Below, one piece after another: positions 1 through 5,134 of a DNA stretch of 5,495 nucleotides. The notes beneath the pieces were generated by a model. It was given only the letters and a program-made list of their open reading frames with translations, was not told the origin of the DNA and searched no databases. Position 1 is the stretch's first letter, and each line of letters opens with the position of its first letter. Origin of the DNA: Marinosulfonomonas sp. (lineage in GTDB: Bacteria > Pseudomonadota > Alphaproteobacteria > Rhodobacterales > Rhodobacteraceae); contig JAFLKA010000510.1 of NCBI GenBank assembly GCA_022712735.1, positions 1 through 5,495 of the forward strand, written 5' to 3'. A program made the position numbers and the translations under genes.

Positions 1-74
1 CCTTCGCGTTGCAGCTTCTTCTTCAGGGCACGAAGCGCCTGATCGACATTGTTATCACGAACACTTACCTGCAT
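1..74 (-). CDS. rpsU: 30S ribosomal protein S21, 5' part only
   Basis: S21 is a small basic protein of the 30S subunit that acts in translation initiation. Only the first 24 codons are in the window. The visible start [20 protein letters not shown] is the characteristic S21 N-terminus, followed by QRE. The gene begins at the ATG at 74-72 and runs off the left edge. A purine-rich Shine-Dalgarno stretch (AGGAAGG, 93-87 on the minus strand) lies 12 nt before the ATG, and the gap is filled by a small inverted repeat (75-87). The gene is divergent from the COQ9 gene, with 97 bp between the two starts. The identity is firm from the N-terminus; the rest of the protein cannot be assessed. Confidence 0.93.
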   Translation of the reverse strand, partial: MQVSVRDNNVDQALRALKKKLQRE

Positions 75-87
75 GTGGTTACACCAC
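75..87 (-). promoter_or_regulatory. Small hairpin between the rpsU SD and start codon
   Basis: GTGGT and ACCAC form a perfect 5-bp inverted repeat around a 3-nt loop, ending directly against the rpsU ATG. In the rpsU mRNA the stem would fold out the spacer between the AGGAAGG Shine-Dalgarno stretch and the start codon. That could bring a too-distant SD closer, or tune initiation. The repeat is visible; any regulatory role is inference. Confidence 0.4.
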
Positions 88-126
88 CTTCCTAGGTTAG
101 ATTTGCAAAAAGTTGCAGGAACTGGC

Positions 127-155
127 CCTATAGCAAGGCAAAGCTGCCCTGTCCA
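127..155 (-). promoter_or_regulatory. Candidate sigma-70 type promoter for rpsU
   Basis: Read on the minus strand, TGGACA (155-150) is followed after exactly 17 nt by TATAGG (132-127). These match the -35 consensus TTGACA at 5 of 6 positions and the -10 consensus TATAAT at 4 of 6. Transcription would start near position 120, giving a leader of about 45 nt before the rpsU ATG. The site lies in the divergent gap where an rpsU promoter must be. This is a prediction from motif and spacing only. Confidence 0.5.
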
Positions 156-171
156 CTACGGAGATTCGGAT

Positions 172-876
172 ATGACCCAGACACAACCCCCTAGGGACGC
201 CCTTTTGGACGCGATCCTGCCGCATGTGACCTTTGATGGCTGGAGTGATGCCAGTTTCCAGATGGCGGTTGCGGATGTGGGGATTGATCCGGTGGTAGCG
301 CACGCCGTGTGCCCGCGCGGGGCGGTCGATTTGGCGGTGGCGTTTCACCAGCGCGGCGACGCGTTGATGCTGGAACGCTTTGCGGCGGCGGACCTGAGCG
401 AGATGCGATACCGTGACAAGATTTCGGCGTTGGTGCGGATGCGGATCGAGGTGGTCGAGGACCGTGAAGTGGTGCGCAAGGCGTCGGCGCTGTTTGCCTT
501 GCCAAAATATGCGGCGGACGGGGCCAAGCTGATTTGGGAGACGTGCGATGCGATCTGGAACGCGCTGGGCGACACATCGGATGACATCAACTGGTATACG
601 AAAAGGGCTACGTTATCAGGCGTTTATGGATCGTGCGTGCTGTTTTGGCTGGGGGATGAAAGTGAGGGAAACGCCGATACCTGGGAGTTTCTGGAGCGCC
701 GGATCGAGAACGTGATGCAGATTGAAAAGCTCAAGGCAGGGGTGCGCGGGAACCCGTTGCTGAAGGGATTGTTCGCTGGTCCGTTGTGGGCGATGGGGCA
801 TGTGAAAGCGCCAAAATCTGCGCCGATGCAGGATGTGCCAGGGCGCTGGGACGGTGATGAGGATCAGGCAAAATGA
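172..876 (+). CDS. COQ9 family ubiquinone biosynthesis protein
   Basis: This 234-residue protein belongs to the COQ9 family. In mitochondria, COQ9 is a lipid-binding protein with a TetR-like fold that presents demethoxy-quinone intermediates to the hydroxylase COQ7 in ubiquinone synthesis; the bacterial members are presumed to act similarly. The family signature is clear at about residues 134-154, with DTSDDINWYTKRATL followed by SGVYGS. A C-terminal amphipathic stretch (about residues 172-192, WEFLERRIENV onward) fits the lipid-binding helix. I chose the ATG at 172 because GGAG sits 8 nt upstream (160-163) and the family homology begins there. The in-frame ATG at 49 would run back into the divergent rpsU gene and adds 41 unrelated residues. 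The stop overlaps the next gene's start, so the two are probably co-transcribed. Confidence 0.9.
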   Translation: MTQTQPPRDALLDAILPHVTFDGWSDASFQMAVADVGIDPVVAHAVCPRGAVDLAVAFHQRGDALMLERFAAADLSEMRYRDKISALVRMRIEVVEDREVVRKASALFALPKYAADGAKLIWETCDAIWNALGDTSDDINWYTKRATLSGVYGSCVLFWLGDESEGNADTWEFLERRIENVMQIEKLKAGVRGNPLLKGLFAGPLWAMGHVKAPKSAPMQDVPGRWDGDEDQAK

Positions 877-1862
877 GCGTGCCAAAAGGAATGCGGGCGG
901 TGGAAATTACGCAGGCGGGTGGGCCGGAGGTGTTGCAGATTTGTGAGCGCCCCGTGCCTGTGCCCGCCTATGGCGAAATTCTGATACGGCTGGAGTATGC
1001 GGGGGTAAACCGGCCTGATGCGTTGCAGCGGGCGGGGGCATATGCGCCGCCGCCGACTGCCAGTGATTTGCCGGGGCTTGAGGGGGCGGGCGCGGTTGTG
1101 GCCTTGGGTGCGGGCGTCACTGAATGGGCGTTAAGCGATTCGGTTTGTGCGTTGTTGCCGGGTGGTGGGTATGCTGAATATGTCAGCTGTGCTGCAAAAC
1201 ATGCGCTGCCAATTCCAACAGGAATGACAATGAAATCAGCGGCGTGCCTGCCCGAGACATTCTTTACGGTTTGGTCGAATGTGTTCATGCGTGGCGGGCT
1301 AAAAGCGGGCGAGCGGTTCTTGGTGCATGGGGGCAGCAGCGGCATCGGGACGACGGCGATCCAACTGGCAAGCGCCTTTGGCGCACGGGTGTTTACCACG
1401 GCGGGATCGGATGAAAAATGTGAAGTTTGTCAGGCACTTGGGGCGGAACGGGCGATCAATTACCGCGATGAGGATTTCGTTGCTGTGCTGCGCGAAGTGG
1501 GTGGTGCGAACCTGATTTTGGATATGGTCGGGGGCGATTACATTGGCCGCAATATCAAGGCGCTGGCGGACGACGGGCGGCTGGTGCAGATCGCGTTTTT
1601 GACCGGACCGAAGGTGGAATTAAACTTTGCCCAGATCATGATGCGCCGACTGACGGTGACCGGCAGCACGTTGCGTCCGCAAAGCGATCTGGCCAAGGCG
1701 CGGATTGCGGATCAGCTGCGCGAACAGGTGTGGCCGTTGCTGAACACGGGGCAAATTGCGCCGGTGATGGACAGCGAATTTGCGTTGGCGGATGCGGCGG
1801 CGGCCCATGCGCGGATCGAGGATGGCGGGCACATCGGCAAGATCGTTTTGAAGGTGCGTTAA
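873..1862 (+). CDS. NAD(P)H quinone oxidoreductase, PIG3-like MDR family
   Basis: This 329-residue protein is a zinc-independent member of the medium-chain dehydrogenase/reductase superfamily, closest in pattern to the quinone oxidoreductase/PIG3 group, which reduces quinones or enones with NAD(P)H. The GroES-like domain begins near residue 7 (MRAVEIT) and includes YAGVNRPDALQRAG (about 42-55). The nucleotide-binding Rossmann motif is VHGGSSGIGTTAIQLA (151-166), followed by FTTAGSDEK. The zinc ligands of alcohol dehydrogenases are not present in the usual places. The ATG at 873 overlaps the upstream COQ9 stop as ATGA, which implies translational coupling. A second start at 891 (residue 7) is possible, but AAAGGA there is too close to serve as its SD. 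Pairing with a ubiquinone gene suggests, but does not prove, a quinone-related substrate. Confidence 0.88.
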   Translation: MSVPKGMRAVEITQAGGPEVLQICERPVPVPAYGEILIRLEYAGVNRPDALQRAGAYAPPPTASDLPGLEGAGAVVALGAGVTEWALSDSVCALLPGGGYAEYVSCAAKHALPIPTGMTMKSAACLPETFFTVWSNVFMRGGLKAGERFLVHGGSSGIGTTAIQLASAFGARVFTTAGSDEKCEVCQALGAERAINYRDEDFVAVLREVGGANLILDMVGGDYIGRNIKALADDGRLVQIAFLTGPKVELNFAQIMMRRLTVTGSTLRPQSDLAKARIADQLREQVWPLLNTGQIAPVMDSEFALADAAAAHARIEDGGHIGKIVLKVR

Positions 1863-1889
1863 CTAAATGGTTCTGCGCCGGATTTTCGG

Positions 1890-1933
1890 TATATGAAAAC
1901 CATATGAATTCCATATGATTCGCATATGAGCTT
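1890..1933. repeat. Four 11-bp direct repeats with ATATGA core
   Basis: Four units start at 1890, 1901, 1912 and 1923, each exactly 11 bp long. They read TATATGAAAAC, CATATGAATTC, CATATGATTCG and CATATGAGCTT. ATATGA is kept in all four and CATATGA in three, while the last four bases vary. CATATG is itself a palindrome, so each unit offers a symmetric half-turn at one-helical-turn spacing. The array lies between the 3' end of the quinone oxidoreductase gene and the 3' end of a convergent pseudogene. It is therefore not in an obvious promoter position for any intact gene here. It could be a protein-binding array or a decaying minisatellite. Confidence 0.85.
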
Positions 1934-1949
1934 TTCGGGGTGGGGGGCG

Positions 1950-2252
1950 TTAAGGTTTGAACGCAGCTTCCATCTCGCGGCGCAGTTTGGTGGCGTTGCA
2001 GGTGATGTCCACGGCCACATCATCCCACGTTAGAATGCTGCCTTTGGCGACGGGACGCGTCACTTTGATGCCGCCCGCCAGACCGATTGGCAATGCGCCG
2101 ATGCGCAGGCTGTCGGCGGCGGGCATCAGCTTGCCCTAGACGGTGTAGCCGCCTTCGCCATCTTGCATATCGCCGACCACCAGATCACGTTAGGCACAGG
2201 CCACCGCGTCGGCGTTAAAGGCGCGGGATTGGAGGAGGCTGTGGAGGTTCAT
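1950..2252 (-). pseudogene. Remnant of a SAF-domain NAD(P)-dependent oxidoreductase
   Basis: Read from the ATG at 2252-2250, this frame runs 101 codons to a stop at 1950 but is interrupted by TAA at codon 21 (2192-2190) and TAG at codon 39 (2138-2136). The translated pieces resemble the C-terminal SAF domain of roughly 430-450-residue homoserine-dehydrogenase-like oxidoreductases: DGEGGYTV, then GKLMPAADSLRIGALPIGLA, then a TRPVAKG stretch and LRREMEAAF at the end. The first codons (MNLHSLLQ) look like the normal start of this family, and AAGG remains 7 nt upstream. The catalytic Rossmann part is missing, so an internal deletion of about 300 codons is inferred. The stops fit single changes from AAA (Lys) and TGG (Trp). 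The family call is from recognised motifs, without a search. Confidence 0.72.
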
Positions 2253-2279
2253 GGGGTGGCCTTATCTTGTAGGGCGAAT

Positions 2280-2302
2280 GGGGCGGGCAATTTGCCCGCC
2301 CC
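2280..2302 (-). terminator. Strong GC hairpin just past the small HTH gene
   Basis: GGGGCGGGC (2280-2288) and GCCCGCCCC (2294-2302) form a perfect 9-bp stem with a 5-nt AATTT loop. It begins 5 nt past the stop codon of the minus-strand HTH gene, a good position for its terminator. Neither side has a clear run of T residues, so classical intrinsic termination would be weak. It may instead protect the 3' end of the transcript, or terminate inefficiently. Confidence 0.5.
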
Positions 2303-2307
2303 TCTTG

Positions 2308-2508
2308 CTACTCAGGCCTAAGAGCCTCTTCGAGATTACACGCGGCAATCCCAGAGAAACGTTTGCCAGTATTGACTTCAGAAACACGCCCTTGGTTCAT
2401 TCCACCAAGGTGGGATGCAATTTGGGCGTGGTTCATATCAGTCTCTTTTAGTAAGGCCTTGATCTTTGCAGCGGTAGCTGCATTCAGTTTCGGTGAAGGT
2501 TCTTTCAT
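2308..2508 (-). CDS. Small helix-turn-helix DNA-binding protein
   Basis: This is a 66-residue predicted DNA-binding protein of unknown target. Residues 27-50 look like a helix-turn-helix: HAQIASHLGGMNQGRVSEV, ending in the basic NTGKRF. This resembles the 'NQGRVSE..NGKR' pattern I know from small hypothetical HTH proteins of proteobacteria. A lysine/alanine helix (about 8-22) precedes it. I chose the ATG at 2508 because AAGGAG (2520-2515) ends 6 nt before it. The ATG at 2514 touches that SD, and the ATG at 2532 has none. The gene sits alone between a decayed gene and non-coding DNA, with an inverted repeat against its SD and a GC hairpin after its stop. It may be a remnant regulator of a mobile element or an autoregulated orphan; nothing nearby identifies its job. 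Confidence 0.65.
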   Translation of the reverse strand: MKEPSPKLNAATAAKIKALLKETDMNHAQIASHLGGMNQGRVSEVNTGKRFSGIAACNLEEALRPE

Positions 2509-2518
2509 CACCATCTCC

Positions 2519-2540
2519 TTTTTTTGCCGCATTGCAAAAA
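2519..2540 (-). promoter_or_regulatory. Inverted repeat adjoining the SD of the HTH gene
   Basis: TTTTTGC (2521-2527) and GCAAAAA (2534-2540) are a perfect 7-bp inverted repeat around 6 nt (CGCATT). On the minus strand the right arm runs through two more A residues into the GGAG of the HTH gene's ribosome binding site. As DNA it could be an operator for the HTH protein. As RNA it would be a weak stem next to the SD. The repeat is directly visible; both roles are inferred from position. Confidence 0.5.
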
Positions 2541-2640
2541 GAGAACTGCCGAACTAGTGTTTCATTACTGCGTTTGGAAAGAAACGCTTTGCTAGGTAGT
2601 TCTAACTTGAGCAACCAGCGGCGTAGCTGACCAAGTTTTT

Positions 2641-2670
2641 TGCACGAGGCTGTTAGCGCAGTCTCGTGCA
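2641..2670. repeat. 30-bp imperfect palindrome/hairpin
   Basis: TGCACGAG (2641-2648) and CTCGTGCA (2663-2670) are a perfect 8-bp inverted repeat. Inside them CTG and CAG also pair around a TTAGCG loop. The one internal mismatch (G2649/T2662) is a G-U pair in plus-strand RNA, so that RNA could form a 12-bp stem. No T-run follows on either strand, so it is not a typical terminator. It lies about 130 bp upstream of the HTH gene start. Confidence 0.6.
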
Positions 2671-2856
2671 TGTAGCACCAGATGTTGGGTCACTTTTTTT
2701 CGAATCATCTACCAGTGCTATGGATCAGTATCTGACGTCGCTACGTCGAGGGCAAATTGTATAATCCTGTGGATAGATCGAACCGGCTATATGTGGTGTC
2801 CGTGCGCCCATAGGTGACTATATCTGCCATTAAGCGCCCTATTTTTTCTTGCGTAG

Positions 2857-3498
2857 CTATCTTATCGGATCAAACAAAGCATCCGTCATCGCACAATCCC
2901 TGACCACATCTGCCCCACAAACCCGTGGTTCCAGGTCTTTGGTCAGGCAAATCCGTGCCTCTTGTATCCGGCCCTGTTTGCAGGTGATCGTCACCATGTC
3001 CGCCGTAAAGTCAGGATTGGATTGCAGAAATGCGTCCTCAACCACTGAGGCGGGGAGTTTCACAGTGTGGTCCAGTTTGCGCAACACCGGTGGGCGCACC
3101 ACGGCGTTATAGGCGTCACGGGCAGCGGTGAAATATTGTTGCGAGGTCAGGCCGGAGCAGCGCCCGTGTTTCTTCCATTGATGCCAGGCCAATCCGCCCG
3201 AGGCCATGATGTCGATCATCGCATTGGTTTCACCCCGTGAAGGCGGGCGCGCCGAGGTGTTGCAATAGCTGGGGTAGCCCTGTTCATACTGCGGCCAAAG
3301 CCCGTGCAGAATCCAGCCGTAATCGTGGCGTGCATCGCATTGGTCTGCACCTCGCGCATCGCCCTCAATTGCGCACCACGTTGGCGACCAGGATAGCGAC
3401 AAAACGTAGTAGTCGAAGTCACCAGCCGGTTCACCATCGGCATAGGCGGACGGGGCGATTAGGGTTGCGGCAAACAGGATTGCCAAAATTGAACGCAT
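2857..3498 (-). CDS. Secreted ribonuclease T2 family protein
   Basis: RNase T2 enzymes cleave single-stranded RNA through a 2',3'-cyclic phosphate. This 213-residue protein starts with a signal peptide (MRSILAILFAATLIAPSAYA, probable cleavage after residue 20), so it should act in the periplasm or outside the cell. Conserved active-site segment I is HGLWPQY (residues 65-71, catalytic His65). Segment II is WHQWKKHGRCSG (105-116), with His106, Lys110 and catalytic His111. The position that is usually Glu in the family's HEWxKHG motif is Gln107. Eight cysteines (42, 54, 79, 114, 173, 184, 194, 202) fit up to four disulfides, as expected for an exported enzyme. A purine-rich AGAGGAAAGAG SD precedes the ATG. 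It is divergent from trcR with 125 bp between, and no clear terminator follows. Confidence 0.93.
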   Translation of the reverse strand: MRSILAILFAATLIAPSAYADGEPAGDFDYYVLSLSWSPTWCAIEGDARGADQCDARHDYGWILHGLWPQYEQGYPSYCNTSARPPSRGETNAMIDIMASGGLAWHQWKKHGRCSGLTSQQYFTAARDAYNAVVRPPVLRKLDHTVKLPASVVEDAFLQSNPDFTADMVTITCKQGRIQEARICLTKDLEPRVCGADVVRDCAMTDALFDPIR

Positions 3499-3562
3499 TT
3501 ACTCTTTCCTCTTTCACTCAAGCGCACTATATAGCGTTTAAGTTCCCCGACAATGTGAACCC

Positions 3563-3577
3563 GCTTCAAGATGAAGC
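3563..3577. promoter_or_regulatory. Short dyad in the RNase T2 / trcR divergent gap
   Basis: GCTTCA and TGAAGC form a perfect 6-bp inverted repeat around AGA. It lies in the 125-bp intergenic region between two divergent genes, 46 bp before the trcR start and 65 bp before the RNase T2 start. Position and symmetry suit an operator, but a 6-bp dyad also arises by chance. Confidence 0.3.
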
Positions 3578-3623
3578 TGCCCATTCAAGGGTGTAGGGAA
3601 GTTATGCTTTAGGAGATTTCAAG

Positions 3624-4376
3624 ATGGCTAAACCGATCATGGCAAAAGCAACCGCCGTCTGGCTGGTGGACAACACAACGCTGACCTTCAAACAGGTCGC
3701 CGATTTTTGTGAATTTCATGAATTGGAAGTGCAGGGCATTGCCGATGGCGATGTTGCGGCAGGTGTGAAGGGGTTCGATCCGATCTCGAATAACCAGCTG
3801 ACCCGTGACGAGATTGAGGCCGCCGAGAAAGACCCCAAGCACAGTCTGAAGCTGAAGTTTTATTCTGCCGCTGTGGGCGAGGAAAAACGCCGCGGGCCGC
3901 GTTATACGCCGCTCTCGAAACGTCAGGACCGGCCCGCGTCGATCCTGTGGTTGGTGAAGTTTCACCCTGAGTTGGCGGATGCGCAGATCAGCAAGCTGGT
4001 TGGCACCACCAAGCCGACCATTCAGGCATTGCGTGAACGCACCCACTGGAACATCGCCAACATTCAGCCGATTGATCCTGTGGCTCTGGGCCTTTGTAAG
4101 CAGGTTGAACTGGATGCCGCTGTGCAAAAGGCCAACCTGAAAAAGGCAAAAGAGGGTGGTGTGATGTCGGATGACGAACGCCGCAAGCTGGTGTCGACCG
4201 AGCAATCACTGGGTGGTGTGCCGGAAGAGCCCAAGATGCCAACGGCCATTGCAGGGCTTGAGACCTTTACGCTGTCGGATGATGTGGAAGAACCAGAGGA
4301 AAAACTGGTGGATGCCGACAGCCTGTTCAATCTGCCTGACGATAAAGACAAAGAAGAAGATGACGACGCAAAATAA
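3624..4376 (+). CDS. trcR: Cell cycle transcriptional regulator TrcR (DUF1013 family)
   Basis: This 250-residue cytoplasmic protein matches the DUF1013 family, now usually named TrcR, an alphaproteobacterial regulator linked to cell-cycle transcription. Recognisable segments are AVWLVDNTTLTFKQVADFC (11-29, followed by a helix-turn-helix-like EFHELEVQGIADG), the conserved DPISNNQLTRDEI (52-64), RYTPLSKRQDRPASILWLV (93-111), and a second helix-turn-helix-like part DAQISKLVGTTKPTIQALRERTHW (119-142, split as two motifs). The C-terminus from about residue 216 is strongly acidic, ending KEEDDDAK. The start at 3624 has AGGAG (3611-3615) 8 nt upstream. It is a single-gene unit: divergent from RNase T2 and closed by an intrinsic terminator. 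The family call is firm; the mechanism is by family analogy. Confidence 0.9.
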   Translation: MAKPIMAKATAVWLVDNTTLTFKQVADFCEFHELEVQGIADGDVAAGVKGFDPISNNQLTRDEIEAAEKDPKHSLKLKFYSAAVGEEKRRGPRYTPLSKRQDRPASILWLVKFHPELADAQISKLVGTTKPTIQALRERTHWNIANIQPIDPVALGLCKQVELDAAVQKANLKKAKEGGVMSDDERRKLVSTEQSLGGVPEEPKMPTAIAGLETFTLSDDVEEPEEKLVDADSLFNLPDDKDKEEDDDAK

Positions 4377-4402
4377 GCGTCCGTAAATTCATCGCCGGAT
4401 TG

Positions 4403-4436
4403 TGCCCCGTGGTTCTGCTGCGGGGCATTTTGTTTT
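4403..4436 (+). terminator. Intrinsic terminator of trcR
   Basis: TGCCCCG (4403-4409) and CGGGGCA (4421-4427) make a 7-bp GC-rich stem with an 11-nt loop, followed at once by TTTTGTTTT. It lies 26 nt past the trcR stop. The recR gene converges from the other side and ends at 4461, so this terminator also separates the two convergent units. Confidence 0.85.
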
Positions 4437-4460
4437 GGGCTGTGCGGTCATGGCCTGACC

Positions 4461-5060
4461 CTAGAAACTTTTACGCGCTTTCAGGGCGGCGCTTATGGTG
4501 CCATCATCCAGATAATCCAGCTCGCCGCCAATTGGCACGCCTTGGGCCAATGTGGTGATGATAACACCACTGCCCTCCAGTTCGTCCGCGATATAATGCG
4601 CGGTGGTTTGGCCGTCGACTGTGGCGTTCAACGCGAGGATCACTTCGGTGATGTTTTCGGCAACCACTCGGGCGCGCAGTTTGGGAATTTGCAGATCGTC
4701 GGGGCCGACGGCATCCAGCGCCGACAAGGTGCCGCCCAACACATGATAGCGCCCCTTGAACACAGTGGTGCGTTCCATTGCCCACAGATCGGCCACATCC
4801 TCGACCACGCATAATTCGCCTGTGGCGCGTTTGTCGCTTTCGCAAATATCGCAGATGTCGGTGGTGCCGACATTGCCGCAGTTCAGACACTCGCGGGCTG
4901 ATACGGCAACCTCGGACAGGACATCCGCCAGCGGAGTCATCAACAGCGCGCGTTTCTTGATCATATGCAGCACCGCACGACGGGCCGAGCGCGGGCCAAG
5001 GCCGGGCAGTTTTGCCATCAGCTCGATCAGGTTTTCAATGTCGCGTGTCGCGTTATTCAT
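4461..5060 (-). CDS. recR: Recombination mediator protein RecR
   Basis: RecR works with RecO (and RecF) to load RecA on gapped single-stranded DNA during recombinational repair. The 199-residue length is typical. The domains are in the expected order: a helix-hairpin-helix DNA-binding region with [16 protein letters not shown] (18-33), a four-cysteine zinc finger (C58, C61, C70, C73), a Toprim domain starting at [12 protein letters not shown] (83-94, acidic Glu87), and the family's C-terminal [14 protein letters not shown] (176-189). The ATG at 5060 matches the usual RecR start. Its best SD (GAGG, 5076-5073) is 12 nt away, longer than ideal. It lies 74 bp downstream of ybaB on the same strand, the classic dnaX-ybaB-recR arrangement. 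Confidence 0.96.
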   Translation of the reverse strand: MNNATRDIENLIELMAKLPGLGPRSARRAVLHMIKKRALLMTPLADVLSEVAVSARECLNCGNVGTTDICDICESDKRATGELCVVEDVADLWAMERTTVFKGRYHVLGGTLSALDAVGPDDLQIPKLRARVVAENITEVILALNATVDGQTTAHYIADELEGSGVIITTLAQGVPIGGELDYLDDGTISAALKARKSF

Positions 5061-5073
5061 GATCTGCGCCCGC

Positions 5074-5110
5074 CTCTTCTCTTTTGTCTAAATATCCCGG
5101 CGCGGAGCGC
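5074..5110 (-). repeat. Possible dispersed Rhodobacterales intergenic motif
   Basis: On the minus strand the ybaB-recR gap carries GCGCTCCGCGCCGGGATATT, continuing TAGACAAAAGAGAAGAG. A GC-rich 'gcgctccgcgccggga-tattt' box followed by a purine-rich tail recalls a short sequence I associate with many Rhodobacteraceae intergenic regions, often just after stop codons. This is recognition from memory, not a search. The tail also supplies the only recR Shine-Dalgarno candidate. Confidence 0.35.
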
Positions 5111-5134
5111 ATAGAATCTCTTTTTTGGCCTTGC

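Larger units (their letters stand above)
2509..2856. other. Non-coding, A/T-richer gap without a recognisable gene
   Basis: Between the small HTH gene and the RNase T2 gene I find no open frame with recognisable protein features, no tRNA and no rRNA. Base composition is visibly more A/T-rich than in the flanking genes. It contains the inverted repeat at 2519-2540, the long hairpin at 2641-2670, a small GACGT/ACGTC hairpin (2734-2747), and a perfect TATAAT (2760-2765, plus strand) without a matching -35. It probably combines the leader of the HTH gene with decayed accessory DNA. Confidence 0.6.

Noticed and set aside
49..171. N-terminal extension of the COQ9 frame back to the ATG at 49
   Set aside because: It overlaps the divergent rpsU coding region, has no SD, and its residues do not look like COQ9. 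The ATG at 172 has GGAG at good spacing.
1890..1933. The ATATGA array as a CRISPR array or plasmid-type iteron origin
   Set aside because: Units are far too short for CRISPR, and there is no replication protein gene or DnaA-box cluster beside it.
2438..2671. 77-codon minus-strand frame overlapping the HTH gene
   Set aside because: It has no recognisable motif, its composition is non-coding in look, and it overlaps a better supported gene.
2734..2747. GACGT-CGCT-ACGTC small hairpin
   Set aside because: A 5-bp stem with no T-run and no gene context is expected by chance.
2760..2765. Perfect TATAAT on the plus strand, possible promoter of a non-coding RNA
   Set aside because: No -35-like hexamer at 16-18 nt, no extended -10 TGn, and nothing recognisable downstream before the convergent RNase T2 gene.
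3527..3553. TTGTCG and TATAGT on the minus strand as an RNase T2 promoter
   Set aside because: The spacer is only 15 nt and both boxes are imperfect. The palindromic CTATATAG could serve either strand, so I did not call it.
3609..4205. Long minus-strand frame (198 codons) opposite trcR
   Set aside because: It is the antisense shadow of a conserved gene with no family features of its own.
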